Shown: positions 34,485 through 44,247 of the stretch, in pieces | Layout of the letters: each line of letters begins with the position of its first letter | Numbering within the stretch: the stretch's first letter is position 1 | NCBI GenBank assembly: GCA_002347035.1 | Contig: DEAM01000005.1 | Coordinates: forward strand, 151,739-215,738 | Reading direction: 5' to 3' | DNA: 64,000 nt | Source: Gemmatimonadales bacterium UBA2982 | Lineage (GTDB): Bacteria > Gemmatimonadota > Gemmatimonadetes > Longimicrobiales > Gaopeijiaceae | Program-made: the position numbers and the translations under genes | The notes under the pieces: generated by a model | Seen by the model: the letters and a program-made list of their open reading frames with translations, nothing else | Told to the model about the DNA's origin: nothing | The model's database searches: none

Positions 34485-35383
34485 CCCATGAGCTCTAACA
34501 GAATCGCTTTCTGGGCGTGAAGGCGGTTCTCTGCCTCATCGAAAACCCGAGATTGGGGTCCGTCAATAACAGAAGCGGTTACTTCTTCTCCTCGATGCGC
34601 GGGCAAACAGTGGAGGAAGATTGCTGAAGAATCCGCTCTCTTCATGAGGGTGTCATCTACGACGAATGTCTCAAAAGCAGCCGCACGCTCTAGCGTCTCA
34701 TCTTCCTGGCCCATCGAAGCCCAAACATCAGTTGATACTACATCCGCACCATCAACGGCTTCAGCAGAATCTCTAGTCAAGAGGATTGTCGTGAGACCCC
34801 TTGCTCGATCCAAAATGTCAGGGTCAGGATCGTAGCCCTCAGGGCACGCTAGCCTTAGCTCGAAGCCAAGTTGAGATGCTGCATTCAGCCACGAGTTAGC
34901 CATATTGTTGCCATCACCAATCCAGGCTATGGTGCGAGCCGAATGTTCTGGACCGAATTCTTCAACCACTGTTTGTAAGTCTGCAATGACCTGGCAGGGA
35001 TGCAGGAGGTCTGTCAGAGCATTCACGACAGGGATAGAGGAGTGCTCCGCAAGCTCCTCTACTTCCTCCTGCTTGAAAGTACGAATAATGATCCCATCTA
35101 CGTAGCGAGACAGTACCTTCGCAGTATCGTGCACTCCTTCGCCTCGACCAAGCTGACTATCTTGATCGGACAGAAAAAGTGCGTGCCCTCCAAGTTGTGT
35201 CATCGCGACTTCAAATGATACGCGTGTGCGTGTCGAGCTCTTTCTGAAAATCATCGCCAGACTCTTTCCAGTGAGCTTTGACACGTCTTCGCCAGACTTC
35301 AGGCGGTGAGCACGCTCGAGAAGATCACTCAGGTCCTGAGCAGTATAATCCGAGATCGCGAGGAAATCCGTATATTTGGCCAT
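34481..35383 (-). CDS. argF: Ornithine carbamoyltransferase
   Basis: It makes citrulline from ornithine and carbamoyl phosphate in arginine synthesis. The ATG at 35383 gives 300 residues and leaves 10 bp after hslU; the longer frame to 35449 lies inside hslU. Motifs are S-T-R-T-R (carbamoyl phosphate), L-H-P-C-Q-V-I-A-D, and H-C-L-P-A-H-R-G-E, the OTC signature. The protein has normal length. Confidence 0.95.
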   Translation of the reverse strand: MAKYTDFLAISDYTAQDLSDLLERAHRLKSGEDVSKLTGKSLAMIFRKSSTRTRVSFEVAMTQLGGHALFLSDQDSQLGRGEGVHDTAKVLSRYVDGIIIRTFKQEEVEELAEHSSIPVVNALTDLLHPCQVIADLQTVVEEFGPEHSARTIAWIGDGNNMANSWLNAASQLGFELRLACPEGYDPDPDILDRARGLTTILLTRDSAEAVDGADVVSTDVWASMGQEDETLERAAAFETFVVDDTLMKRADSSAIFLHCLPAHRGEEVTASVIDGPQSRVFDEAENRLHAQKAILLELMG

Positions 35384-35393
35384 ATCGTCAGCG

Positions 35394-36866
35394 TCAAAGG
35401 ATGTAACGGCTGAGGTCCTCGTCCTCCACAACCCTCCTGAGGTGATCACGCACGAACTGGCGATCGACAGTCAGGGATTTGGAGCCAGACTCCGGAAGCT
35501 CAAAGAGGACGTCTTCTAGAAGTGTAGTCATCACAGTGTGGAGCCGTCGTGCTCCGATATTCTCCATCCGCTCGTTCAGCTCCGTGGCAATGCGCGCAAT
35601 TTCCTTGACCCCATCCTCTGCAAAACTGATGGTGGCCCCTTCTGTCTCGATTATCGCTCGATACTGTTCAAGCAAAGCATTCTTCGGCTCTTGTAGGATA
35701 CGCACGAAATCCTTTTCACCGAGACTCCGCAGCTCGACTCTAATAGGGAATCGACCCTGAAGCTCCGGAATAAGGTCCGAGGGCTTTGATACGTGAAAGG
35801 CGCCGGCTGCGATAAATAGAATATGGTCGGTGCGAACAAGACCGTACTTTGTGGTTACTGTGGAACCTTCCACGATAGGAAGTAAATCGCGCTGCACTCC
35901 CTCACGGCTGACATCCGGCCCCTGACCACCGCGTTCGCCTGCAACCTTATCAATCTCATCGAGGAACACGATACCCATTTCCTCAGCGCGATAGAGCGCC
36001 TCATTTACTACAGCATCCATATCGACAAGCTTTTCTAGCTCATCCTGCAAGAGGATGCGTCTCGCTTCAGCCACTGACACAGTCCGCTGCTTTTTCTTCT
36101 TAGGCAACATGTCCTGAAGCATTTCAGTGAAGTTGTGGTCTACCCCTTCACCTCCCCCCATTGGAATCATCATGCCGTCGATTGAGGCGGATTGGGTCAC
36201 CTCAATCTCAATCTGACGATCCTCCAACTTCCCATCCTTTAGGAGCTTCATCAGCTTATCCCTAGTACGTTGCCGCCGCTCAGGAAGCTCTTCGTCATCT
36301 TGGGTCTCGACCCCATTAGGCCCTGCCACAAAAACCTGGTGTGCCTCCACGCCCTGAGCAGTCTCAGGATTTGTCGCGGGGAGCAGTAGATCGAGAAGCC
36401 TCTCTTCCACGCGACCTTCAGCGAGCTCCTGGACATCGTATTCCCTGTCAGCACGAACCAAATTGATTGAGATGTCGACGAGATCTCGAATCATTGACTC
36501 GACATCCCGCCCGACATACCCAACCTCAGTAAACTTTGATGCTTCTACCTTCAAAAACGGAGCTCCAGCCAGTCTGGCGAGCCGCCGCGCAATCTCCGTC
36601 TTACCAACACCTGTAGGACCAATTAGGATCAAATTGCTGGGAGCGATTTCCACGCGCAGTTCTTCATCAACACGTTGCCTTCGCCACCTGTTCCTAAGGA
36701 CGATAGCGACTGACTTCTTCGCATCATCTTGTCCAACAATATACTTATCGAGTTCTGCAACAATCTGATGAGGCGTAAGCTCGTCCAGCCACATGAGATC
36801 ATCTGATCCTTCATCTCGAACTTCTGGAGCGGCATCCTTCGTCTGCTCTATCACCTTCGTATTCAC
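35394..36866 (-). CDS. hslU: ATP-dependent protease ATPase subunit HslU (ClpY)
   Basis: The unfoldase of the HslUV protease. I choose the GTG at 36866, which overlaps the hslV stop by 4 bp (490 codons). The frame also contains an ATG at 36794 that aligns better with short homologues, so up to 24 residues are uncertain. Walker A is G-P-T-G-V-G-K-T, Walker B is V-F-L-D-E-I-D-K, and the intermediate domain (about 130-260) contains K-K-K-K-Q-R. The C-terminal S-R-Y-I-L inserts into HslV in known complexes. Confidence 0.96.
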   Translation of the reverse strand: MNTKVIEQTKDAAPEVRDEGSDDLMWLDELTPHQIVAELDKYIVGQDDAKKSVAIVLRNRWRRQRVDEELRVEIAPSNLILIGPTGVGKTEIARRLARLAGAPFLKVEASKFTEVGYVGRDVESMIRDLVDISINLVRADREYDVQELAEGRVEERLLDLLLPATNPETAQGVEAHQVFVAGPNGVETQDDEELPERRQRTRDKLMKLLKDGKLEDRQIEIEVTQSASIDGMMIPMGGGEGVDHNFTEMLQDMLPKKKKQRTVSVAEARRILLQDELEKLVDMDAVVNEALYRAEEMGIVFLDEIDKVAGERGGQGPDVSREGVQRDLLPIVEGSTVTTKYGLVRTDHILFIAAGAFHVSKPSDLIPELQGRFPIRVELRSLGEKDFVRILQEPKNALLEQYRAIIETEGATISFAEDGVKEIARIATELNERMENIGARRLHTVMTTLLEDVLFELPESGSKSLTVDRQFVRDHLRRVVEDEDLSRYIL

Positions 36867-37465
36867 GCCTCCCCTCCATCGTCCCCAAGCTCTAGCACCA
36901 CGATATCCTGGTTTGAGTAGATACAAATCTCACCTGCGATTCGAAGTGATTGCTGGACAATGTCCTTCGCATCTAGATCGGAGTTTGCCCTTAAGGCACG
37001 GGCAGCAGCCAGCGCGTACGAACCACCCGAACCAATAGCGAGCACTTCGTCATCCGGCTCAATCACATCACCTGTTCCACTCACTAAGAACAGGTGGTTC
37101 TCATCCGCAACCGCAAGGAGGGCATCTAGCCGTCGAAGGTATCGATCCATCCTCCAGTCCTTTGCTAGTTCGACGACCGCTTTGGTCATATTAGCTGGGT
37201 ACCGCTCTAGCTTCTCTTCCAGCTTTTCGAAGAGTGTAAAAGCATCCGCGACCGCACCGGCAAAGCCTGCAAGGAACTTCCCGTCTTTAAGACCTCGGAC
37301 CTTTCGGGCGCTCCCCTTCACGATGGTATCACCCATAGTAACCTGCCCGTCGCCACCCATGGCAACATACCCATCTTTTCGGACCGCAAGCACTGTGGTA
37401 GAACGAACTTCTGGAATGTTCACTGGCTTAAGGGGTGAGGGAATCGTTCGCCTAAAAGACAACAC
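36863..37465 (-). CDS. hslV: ATP-dependent protease peptidase subunit HslV (ClpQ)
   Basis: The threonine peptidase of HslUV. The mature N-terminus is clear: Thr23-Thr24 in S-T-T-V-L-A-V-R-K-D-G aligns without gaps to Thr1-Thr2 of E. coli HslV through G-D-G-Q-V-T. The frame starts at a GTG (37465), leaving 22 residues before Thr1, where most homologues have only Met or a few residues. A GTG at 37423 would leave eight residues plus the catalytic Thr. Neither has a good Shine-Dalgarno. A short stem-loop (GCTGCC / GGCAGC) sits just upstream near 37509-37525, after xerC. Confidence 0.94.
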   Translation of the reverse strand: MLSFRRTIPSPLKPVNIPEVRSTTVLAVRKDGYVAMGGDGQVTMGDTIVKGSARKVRGLKDGKFLAGFAGAVADAFTLFEKLEEKLERYPANMTKAVVELAKDWRMDRYLRRLDALLAVADENHLFLVSGTGDVIEPDDEVLAIGSGGSYALAAARALRANSDLDAKDIVQQSLRIAGEICIYSNQDIVVLELGDDGGEA

Positions 37466-37525
37466 GACAATACGGCTAGAACGGTAGGGGCAAGAATGTA
37501 ACCTGAATGCTGCCGATATGGCAGC

Positions 37526-38446
37526 TTAGCCCGAGCGTGGGTGTGCCTCCCGGTATACCCGAACCAGCCGCTCCTTGGTCGTATGCGTGTATATTTGCGT
37601 GCTAGAAAGCGATGTGTGTCCCAGTAACTCCTTCACCGCAAGTAGATCTGCACCTGCCTCAAGCATATGTGTCGCAAAGGTGTGCCGGAGAGCGTGTGCA
37701 GAAAGACCTCTCGCACCAGCAACCTTCTCAAAAGAGCGACGGACATTCGCTTGAATCGAACGCCGAGATAGTCGCTTCCCAGTGGCGTTCACCAGCACCG
37801 GACCTATGGTTTGGTCAGCCACTTCAGCTCGACGAATTGAGTAGCGCCTGATGGCTCTAAGCGCTGATTCTGTAAGTGGCACAAGCCGTTCTTTACGCCC
37901 CTTGCCCATAACCCGGAGCTGCTTGATGTGCTCATCGATGTGTTCAATATCGAGACCATGCAGTTCAGCTAACCTCAGGCCGCTTCCATATAACAACTCT
38001 AGAATCACCAGCATTCTGGTACCAGAAAGCGTGTTCTTAGCAGCTTCGCTCTCAGCGAAGTTGAAAACATCTGTCACATCAGCTTGTGAAAGGTGACCCG
38101 GAAGGCGCTTCTCGATCTTAGGTGCGCTGAGCGTGCCAGCCGGATTCACTGAAATATGATTCTCCCGATGTAAAAAACGGAAGAAGGCACGGGCCGCAGC
38201 GAGTTTCCGAGCCACGGTCCTTCGTGATAATCCTTTCCGGCCGCACCAACCCAAGAAACCTCGTAACGCTAAACGGTCCACTTCAGGATCGGACCAGCGC
38301 CAATCTGACCTTTCGAGATAGTCGTCAAGGAACTCAATAAGTTGCGACAAATCTAAACGGTACGCTTTGACCGTATTGGACGATAGCTGCCGCTCGTTCG
38401 CGAGGTGCTCAAAGAAATCTCTGACCTCCAGATCAGCTCCTCTCAT
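37526..38446 (-). CDS. xerC: Tyrosine recombinase XerC
   Basis: A chromosome-dimer-resolution type recombinase of 306 residues. The SAM-like N-terminal core-binding domain is followed by the catalytic domain. Catalytic residues are Arg in G-L-R-L-A-E, H-A-L-R-H-T-F-A-T-H (HxxR), a second His in L-G-H-T-S-L-S-S-T, and the nucleophile Tyr in Q-I-Y-T-H. The context topA-trmFO-xerC-hslV-hslU is conserved in Firmicutes and other phyla, which argues for a housekeeping recombinase rather than a mobile integrase. Confidence 0.94.
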   Translation of the reverse strand: MRGADLEVRDFFEHLANERQLSSNTVKAYRLDLSQLIEFLDDYLERSDWRWSDPEVDRLALRGFLGWCGRKGLSRRTVARKLAAARAFFRFLHRENHISVNPAGTLSAPKIEKRLPGHLSQADVTDVFNFAESEAAKNTLSGTRMLVILELLYGSGLRLAELHGLDIEHIDEHIKQLRVMGKGRKERLVPLTESALRAIRRYSIRRAEVADQTIGPVLVNATGKRLSRRSIQANVRRSFEKVAGARGLSAHALRHTFATHMLEAGADLLAVKELLGHTSLSSTQIYTHTTKERLVRVYREAHPRSG

Positions 38447-38449
38447 AGG

Positions 38450-39790
38450 CTAGACGATAGCCGCCGTAGCCTCCGGAACCACTTTGAGGCTGTGCTCTTT
38501 CATCCAAGCCAGGAGGTCTGATTGAGCCCTTTCAGCGAGGAGCTCCCTTTTTACCTTCTTATCCCGAACACGCTCTTGAAGTGGATCGACTAAACCCCAA
38601 TTAGAGTTCATCGGCTGAAACTTTCCGGGAGTTGCCTCCCGTAAGTATCTAAAAAGACCGCCAAGCATGGTTGTTGGAGGAGGTACAATAGCCCTTAGTC
38701 CACGTAAGATGCGCACAAGATTGATTCCGGCCAGGATGCCACTAGCAGCTGACTCAACGTAGCCTTCGACACCTGTCAGTTGACCTGCAAAAATTACGTT
38801 CGGTCTATCACAAGGAGCGCCGTACTCTGTCAGGCGCTCGGGAAAGTTCAGGTAAGTATTCCTGTGAATGGACCCCCACCTTAAGAACTCTGCATCCGTG
38901 AGCCCTGGAATCAACCCGAACACCCGACGCTGCTCTCCCACACGTAGCCGTGTTTGGAAGCCGACTATGTTCCACATCTGTCCTGCTCGGTCCTCCCGCC
39001 TCAGCTGAACTACCGCCCAGGGTCGAGTCCCTGTGCTTGGGTCTATTAAACCAATCGGCTTCATGGGCCCAAATCGAAGTGTATCCACCCCGCGTGATGC
39101 CATCACTTCGATCGGCAGGCAACCTTCAAAATAAGGCACCTTGTCCCAGTCATGTCCCTCGTAAGACTCACCCGACTGAAGAGCTGTAATAAAATTTTCG
39201 TATTCGACCTTGTCCATCGGACAATTCAGATAATCAGCATCCTCATCAAAGCGCCCAGCAGCGAATACGATCGACTCGTCCAAGCTGTCACGGTGCACGA
39301 TAGGAGCGATGGCATCAAAAAAAGCTAACCCTCCGTCTCCGATGAGCGCTTTGATCGATTCGGAAAGCACGTCAGAAGTAAGAGGTCCGGTGGCGATAAC
39401 CGCAGGGCCGTCCGGAATCTCCCCACACTCCTCGCGTCGTATTTCAATATTGTCTTCGGCACCTACTGCATCGGTCATCGCGATAGCAAAAAGATTCCGA
39501 TCAACAGCAAGGGCGGATCCAGCTGCTACTCTTGATTGGTCCGCGGCTGCCAAGAGAGTAGAACCTAGCGCACGCATCTCCCTCTTAAGCTGACCGTGCG
39601 CATTGGCTGGAGCCTCGCTCTTAAAGGAGTTAGTGCAGACCAATTCACCTAACTGGTCCGACTGATGGGCCTCGGTCATACGAACAGGTCGCATTTCCAG
39701 GAGGCGCACACTTAGTCCGGAACGTGCTACGTGAATTGCGGCCTCGCATCCGGCCAGGCCACCTCCTACGACGGTGACCGTATCGCTCAT
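38450..39790 (-). CDS. trmFO: tRNA (m5U54) methyltransferase TrmFO, folate/FAD-dependent
   Basis: It methylates U54 of tRNA using methylene-THF and FADH2. It has 446 residues. The N-terminal dinucleotide motif is V-V-G-G-G-L-A-G-C-E-A-A. The family motifs C-T-N-S-F-K-S-E, A-V-V-Q-L-R-R-E and G-V-E-G-Y-V-E-S-A-A are present. It overlaps topA by 4 bp. Confidence 0.96.
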   Translation of the reverse strand: MSDTVTVVGGGLAGCEAAIHVARSGLSVRLLEMRPVRMTEAHQSDQLGELVCTNSFKSEAPANAHGQLKREMRALGSTLLAAADQSRVAAGSALAVDRNLFAIAMTDAVGAEDNIEIRREECGEIPDGPAVIATGPLTSDVLSESIKALIGDGGLAFFDAIAPIVHRDSLDESIVFAAGRFDEDADYLNCPMDKVEYENFITALQSGESYEGHDWDKVPYFEGCLPIEVMASRGVDTLRFGPMKPIGLIDPSTGTRPWAVVQLRREDRAGQMWNIVGFQTRLRVGEQRRVFGLIPGLTDAEFLRWGSIHRNTYLNFPERLTEYGAPCDRPNVIFAGQLTGVEGYVESAASGILAGINLVRILRGLRAIVPPPTTMLGGLFRYLREATPGKFQPMNSNWGLVDPLQERVRDKKVKRELLAERAQSDLLAWMKEHSLKVVPEATAAIV

Positions 39791-42261
39791 TTCCTCTTCC
39801 GACCGCGACCTTTCTTGCCCCCTCGTGCCACTTTTTCAGCAATCAGAGACACAGCCGCGTCCAGGTCGATCTCGGTCGCCTCAGAGCCCTTTGGTAGGGT
39901 CGCATTGATCGTACCATCAGTCACGTAAGGACCATATCGACCAGAAAGCACGACCAGTTCTGCACCCGTATCGGGGTGCTTACCCACCTCCTTCAATGGC
40001 ACTCTCCTGCCAGAAGCCTTCGCATCCAGCAGGCGGGCTGCTTCTTCCAGAGAGACGCTCCAAAGGGCATCAGTTCCCCTGAGACTGGCGAAAGTCTTGC
40101 CACGCCGTACAAAAGGACCGAAACGCCCGATGCCGGCGACAATCTCCTCTTTAGACTCAGGATCCAACCCTATCGGTCGCGGCAGTTGGAGAAGCTTGAG
40201 AGCGTAAGCTAGATCGATTTCATCCGGCTCTTTACCCTTTGGAAGACTCACCCTCTTGGGCTTTTCGGCATCCGAAACAGACTCGAGTTCCACGTATGGT
40301 CCGTAGGGACCGACTTTAAGTCGAACCATCTGTCCCTCATCGGGATGCTCGCCGAGCTGCTTGCCCTCAGGATCGATTCCATCAAGAGAACGGGTGTTCT
40401 TGCACTCAGGATAGCCCGAGCACCCTAAGAAGCGCCCAAACCGGTTCCATCGGACAAGCATGGGCTGACTGCACTTCTCACACTCCTCGCCTTCAGCGGC
40501 CAAGATCTCTTTAATGATCTCGTCGGAGTTCGCGTTGCCATCCTCAATCCGCTCTAAAAAGTTCGGATAAAAACCAGCAAGCACTTTCTGCCACTCGACT
40601 TCGCCTTCCTCTACACGGTCAAGTTCGCTCTCCATACGACTCGTAAATTCGACATCGAAGATATTGGGGAAGATCCTCACAAGAAGCTTCGAAACAACCT
40701 CACCCAGGTCCGTAGGGTGAAAACGTCTCTGATCAAGTTCCACGTAACCCCGATCGACAATCACTGAGATAATCTGGGCGTACGTGGAGGGCCGACCGAT
40801 TCCGAGCTCCTCTAGCTCTTTCACCAGACTGGCTTCAGAGTACCTCGGCGGCGGCTGCGTAAAGTGTTGCCTGGGTTCGATGGAGGAGAGTTGCGCAACG
40901 TCTCCCTCTGTGAAGTCGGGAAGGGGCTCAAGGTCGTCAAGCCGTCCCTGGTCACCCACTTCAGTCGCTTCGACATACAGGCGTGTAAAACCTGAGAACT
41001 TGACGATTGAACCGGTGGCCCTAAAGAGATAATTACCCCCACTCTTGCCGGTCAGGTCAAAATCAACCGTAGTCGTGTCATATACAGTCGGGGACATCTG
41101 GCTGGCGACAAAGCGAAGCCAAATTAACTCATATAGCTTGGCCTGATCTGCTTCTAAGTATCGAGCTGCTTCTGCAGGATGAATCGTGACATCAGTAGGT
41201 CTGATTGCTTCATGAGCATCTTGGGCTGCGGCCTGTTGCTGCCCGCCATAAAGTCTTGGAGAAGATGGCGTGTAAGCACTACCGAATTCAGATTCGATCC
41301 ACTCACGAGCACTGTTGACTGCGTTGGGAGACACACGAGTTGAATCTGTGCGCATGTAGGTTATAAGGCCTACTTGACCACGATCCCCTATCGGTTGGCC
41401 CTCATATAGTCTCTGTGCGTTCGACATCGTGCGGCGTGCGGAGTATCTAAGGCGCTTTGCTGCCGCCTGCTGCAAAGTCGAGGTGGTGAATGGTGCAGCA
41501 GGATTCTTTTTCCGTTCGCGCCTCTTAACCTCGGTCGCATTAAAGGGAACCGCATCGATATCCGTGACTACTGAGACCGCCGCCGCCTCGTTCTCGAGCT
41601 CTAAAGACTCACCATTGATCTTGTGTAACCTAGCATCGAACGCGGTTTCGTTATGCTGGAGATGGGCGGTGATAGACCAGTACTCGTCTTGAACAAAAAT
41701 GCGGATCTCGTCTTCACGCTCACAGATAAGTCTCAAGGCAACCGTCTGGACGCGTCCCGCTGAAAGCCCAGGTCTAATTGGCTTCCAGAGGAGCGGACTC
41801 ACTTGATAGCCGACTAGCCTGTCCAAGATCCTCCGAGCCTGCTGAGCTTCAATCTTATTCGTGTCTAGCAATCCAGGTGAAGCTAGAGCACGCTCAACAG
41901 CACCTTTAGTGATCTCCCGAAAAGTTACTCTTTGGAATCGGTCGCGATTCTTCTCATAACCAAGCTGCTCAGCTACATGGTACGCTATAGCCTCGCCCTC
42001 GCGGTCCGGGTCCGTAGCGAGAATGACTGTTTCGGCACCCTTTGCTTTTTTCTTGAGCTCTGAAATGACCTTCCCTTTTCCTCGGATGGTCACATACTTC
42101 GGCTCGAAGTCGCGCTCAACGTCTACACCCAGTTCTTTCTTCGGCAGATCTCGGACATGACCCACCGAGGCCGCAACGTGATAGTCGCTGCCAAGATACT
42201 TGCTGATCGTTCTCGCCTTTGCGGGCGACTCCACGATCACTAGGTGTTTCTCGTCGCTCAT
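39787..42261 (-). CDS. topA: DNA topoisomerase I (type IA)
   Basis: It relaxes negative supercoils. It has 824 residues. The TOPRIM domain starts L-V-I-V-E-S-P-A-K-A with D-P-D-R-E-G-E-A-I-A. The active Tyr is in G-L-I-T-Y-M-R-T-D-S-T. The C-terminal part has one C4 zinc ribbon (C-E-K-C ... C-S-G-Y-P-E-C), two or three topoisomerase C-terminal repeats (G-R-F-G-P-F-V, G-R-Y-G-P-Y-V) and a basic tail G-K-K-G-R-G-R-K-R-K. Confidence 0.97.
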   Translation of the reverse strand: MSDEKHLVIVESPAKARTISKYLGSDYHVAASVGHVRDLPKKELGVDVERDFEPKYVTIRGKGKVISELKKKAKGAETVILATDPDREGEAIAYHVAEQLGYEKNRDRFQRVTFREITKGAVERALASPGLLDTNKIEAQQARRILDRLVGYQVSPLLWKPIRPGLSAGRVQTVALRLICEREDEIRIFVQDEYWSITAHLQHNETAFDARLHKINGESLELENEAAAVSVVTDIDAVPFNATEVKRRERKKNPAAPFTTSTLQQAAAKRLRYSARRTMSNAQRLYEGQPIGDRGQVGLITYMRTDSTRVSPNAVNSAREWIESEFGSAYTPSSPRLYGGQQQAAAQDAHEAIRPTDVTIHPAEAARYLEADQAKLYELIWLRFVASQMSPTVYDTTTVDFDLTGKSGGNYLFRATGSIVKFSGFTRLYVEATEVGDQGRLDDLEPLPDFTEGDVAQLSSIEPRQHFTQPPPRYSEASLVKELEELGIGRPSTYAQIISVIVDRGYVELDQRRFHPTDLGEVVSKLLVRIFPNIFDVEFTSRMESELDRVEEGEVEWQKVLAGFYPNFLERIEDGNANSDEIIKEILAAEGEECEKCSQPMLVRWNRFGRFLGCSGYPECKNTRSLDGIDPEGKQLGEHPDEGQMVRLKVGPYGPYVELESVSDAEKPKRVSLPKGKEPDEIDLAYALKLLQLPRPIGLDPESKEEIVAGIGRFGPFVRRGKTFASLRGTDALWSVSLEEAARLLDAKASGRRVPLKEVGKHPDTGAELVVLSGRYGPYVTDGTINATLPKGSEATEIDLDAAVSLIAEKVARGGKKGRGRKRK

Positions 42262-42803
42262 TCTCCGACTGCTCTAGTGTATTTTTCGGTTAGAATTTCT
42301 AAGATCTGCACCGACACATCTTCTACCGGTGAGTGCTCCGTGTCCACTGCCCACTGCGCTGTTTGATAGTGAGGGACCCGCTTGATGAGAAGCTCGCGAG
42401 TTTCGTCAAGAGCATCCCGTTGCTCAAGCAATGGCCTTCTTCCAGGCTCACGGGATGCTCGCTCGAGTGCTTTTTCGGCAGACACACGCAACCAGAAGGT
42501 TGCGGTTCCTTTCGATACCGCTGCTAGCCGGCCAGGTGCTATAGCCCACCCCCCACCGCTAGCGAGTACGATACGATTTTCACTAAGCAGATTCTCAGCC
42601 ACACGCTCCTCAATCTTGCGAAAGTAGGGTTCTCCTTCGACCGCAAAGATATCGGCAACAGACCGACCCTCTTTGATCTCTATAGCTTCGTCAAAGTCAA
42701 CGAAGCGCCAATTCAACCGAACTGCCAAGTCTCTTCCCACACTGGTCTTCCCCGAACCCATGAAACCCACCAAGAGGACCCGGAGGAGCTCCTGCCGTGT
42801 CAC
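42258..42803 (-). CDS. aroK: Shikimate kinase
   Basis: It phosphorylates shikimate in aromatic amino acid synthesis. It has 181 residues. The P-loop is G-F-M-G-S-G-K-T-S-V-G, followed by F-V-D-F-D-E-A-I-E and A-S-G-G-G-W-A (the typical G-G-G motif). It is coupled to aroC upstream and topA downstream by 4-bp overlaps. Confidence 0.95.
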   Translation of the reverse strand: MTRQELLRVLLVGFMGSGKTSVGRDLAVRLNWRFVDFDEAIEIKEGRSVADIFAVEGEPYFRKIEERVAENLLSENRIVLASGGGWAIAPGRLAAVSKGTATFWLRVSAEKALERASREPGRRPLLEQRDALDETRELLIKRVPHYQTAQWAVDTEHSPVEDVSVQILEILTEKYTRAVGE

Positions 42804-44005
42804 CGCTCTCCGAATCCCCGTTCAGCCAGGTAGTTCAGGTACCCATCAAAGTTCCTGCGCACCTCACCTATTGAATCTCCTCCGAACTTTTCCAGGAATG
42901 CATCAGCGAGAACTAAAGCAACCATAGCTTCACCTACGACACCAGCAGCCGGAACAGCGCAGACATCACTGCGTTCTGTGGCCGCATCACCGACGCTGCC
43001 ATCCCTCAGGTCCACACTCGGAAGCGGTTTCATAAGAGTGGAAATTGGTTTCATTGCTCCACGGACTGCGACTGGCTCTCCAGTGGTGACGCCACCTTCT
43101 AATCCTCCCGCTCGGTTGGATGCCCGACCCATACCTCCAGCCCGAAATTTTTCTTCTGCGCGAACGATAGGATCGTGAACATTGGATCCTGGTCGTCGTG
43201 CACCGGTGAAGCCCAAGCCGACCTCCACGCCCTTCACGGCCTGTATGGACATAACCGCCCCGGCTAACCGTCCGTCGAGTTTTGTATCCCAGGAAACGTA
43301 AGATCCCAGTCCTACAGGAAGCCCCGTTGCAACGACCTCAAAAATTCCACCCAGAGTGTCTCCGCGCTCCTTTGCCTCATCAATCTCAACCATCATGCGT
43401 GTGGCTGCATCATCATCTAGGCAGCGGACCGCGTTTTTATCCGCTTCGGAATTCACATCTTCTGGAAGTTCGTCAACCTCAGCTTCTACTGATCCAATTG
43501 AGACAATGTGACTCCCGATCCTAACCCCAAACTCTGCCAAGAGCCGCTTTGCCACAGCAGCACATGCTACACGAGCTGCTGTCTCCCGCGCACTCGCACG
43601 CTCGAGAATATCCCTGACATCACGCCTGTCATACTTGAAAGCACCTACAAGGTCGGCGTGACCGGGTCGCGGCAGATAGTGTGGCCTGAGTGCTTTTGGA
43701 TTACCGCCTGGCTCCGGAGGCTCGTGTGCCATCGCAACGGTCCAATTGTCCCAATCACGGTTCCAGACAACCATCGAGATTGGGGAACCCAAAGTTTCAC
43801 CCAAGCGCACCCCAGAAAGCAGCTCCGCTCTATCCGACTCGATCTGCATGCGACGGCCGCGGCCGTACCCGCCCTGGCGACGCTTGAGTTCAGGATCTAC
43901 ATCCCTCTCCATCTCGAGACTTAAGCCTGCAGGAATTCCTTCGATCAGCGCCGTGAGCGCGCGACCGTGTGACTCTCCTGCCGTGTGGAATGCAATCCGT
44001 CTCAT
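42800..44005 (-). CDS. aroC: Chorismate synthase
   Basis: It converts EPSP to chorismate with reduced FMN. It has 401 residues. Signatures are G-E-S-H-G-R-A-L, R-R-Q-G-G-Y-G-R-G-R-R, G-E-T-L-G-S-P-I, R-P-G-H-A-D-L-V-G-A-F-K-Y and R-A-S-A-R-E-T-A-A-R-V-A. It is the first gene of the roughly 12.7-kb minus-strand string ending with the sigma-54 activator. Confidence 0.97.
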   Translation of the reverse strand: MRRIAFHTAGESHGRALTALIEGIPAGLSLEMERDVDPELKRRQGGYGRGRRMQIESDRAELLSGVRLGETLGSPISMVVWNRDWDNWTVAMAHEPPEPGGNPKALRPHYLPRPGHADLVGAFKYDRRDVRDILERASARETAARVACAAVAKRLLAEFGVRIGSHIVSIGSVEAEVDELPEDVNSEADKNAVRCLDDDAATRMMVEIDEAKERGDTLGGIFEVVATGLPVGLGSYVSWDTKLDGRLAGAVMSIQAVKGVEVGLGFTGARRPGSNVHDPIVRAEEKFRAGGMGRASNRAGGLEGGVTTGEPVAVRGAMKPISTLMKPLPSVDLRDGSVGDAATERSDVCAVPAAGVVGEAMVALVLADAFLEKFGGDSIGEVRRNFDGYLNYLAERGFGER

Positions 44006-44247
44006 ACCGACTCCGGAACACGCAGAACCCCGGCAATGCCGGTCTGCTAGTTATCCCCGAAGATTAGATTCGCGACCAAGTTATATAGAAGGGAGTGGCC
44101 CCTGCACCAAGCGTTAGCTCTAAATGGGCCAGTGAGAGACAACGTAACCAAGGACGGATACGATCGATCTCTGCTACCAAAATGGTCCGAGGACGAGTCT
44201 CGGAGTTACAAGCCTCAGGTCTTCGTCCACTCCATATGGAAGGCCTG
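44006..44247. other. Intergenic region between pilin and aroC
   Basis: 242 bp without a supported gene. It should hold the pilin 3' end and the aroC promoter. A small hairpin (CCGGC-AAT-GCCGG) is near 44030-44042 and a longer imperfect one (GGACGA ... TCGTCC) near 44191-44229. No clean T-tailed terminator is seen. Confidence 0.4.

Noticed and set aside
37526..38446. Integrase of a mobile element
   Set aside because: The tyrosine recombinase sits in the conserved topA-trmFO-xerC-hslVU order and there are no attachment sites or cargo genes.
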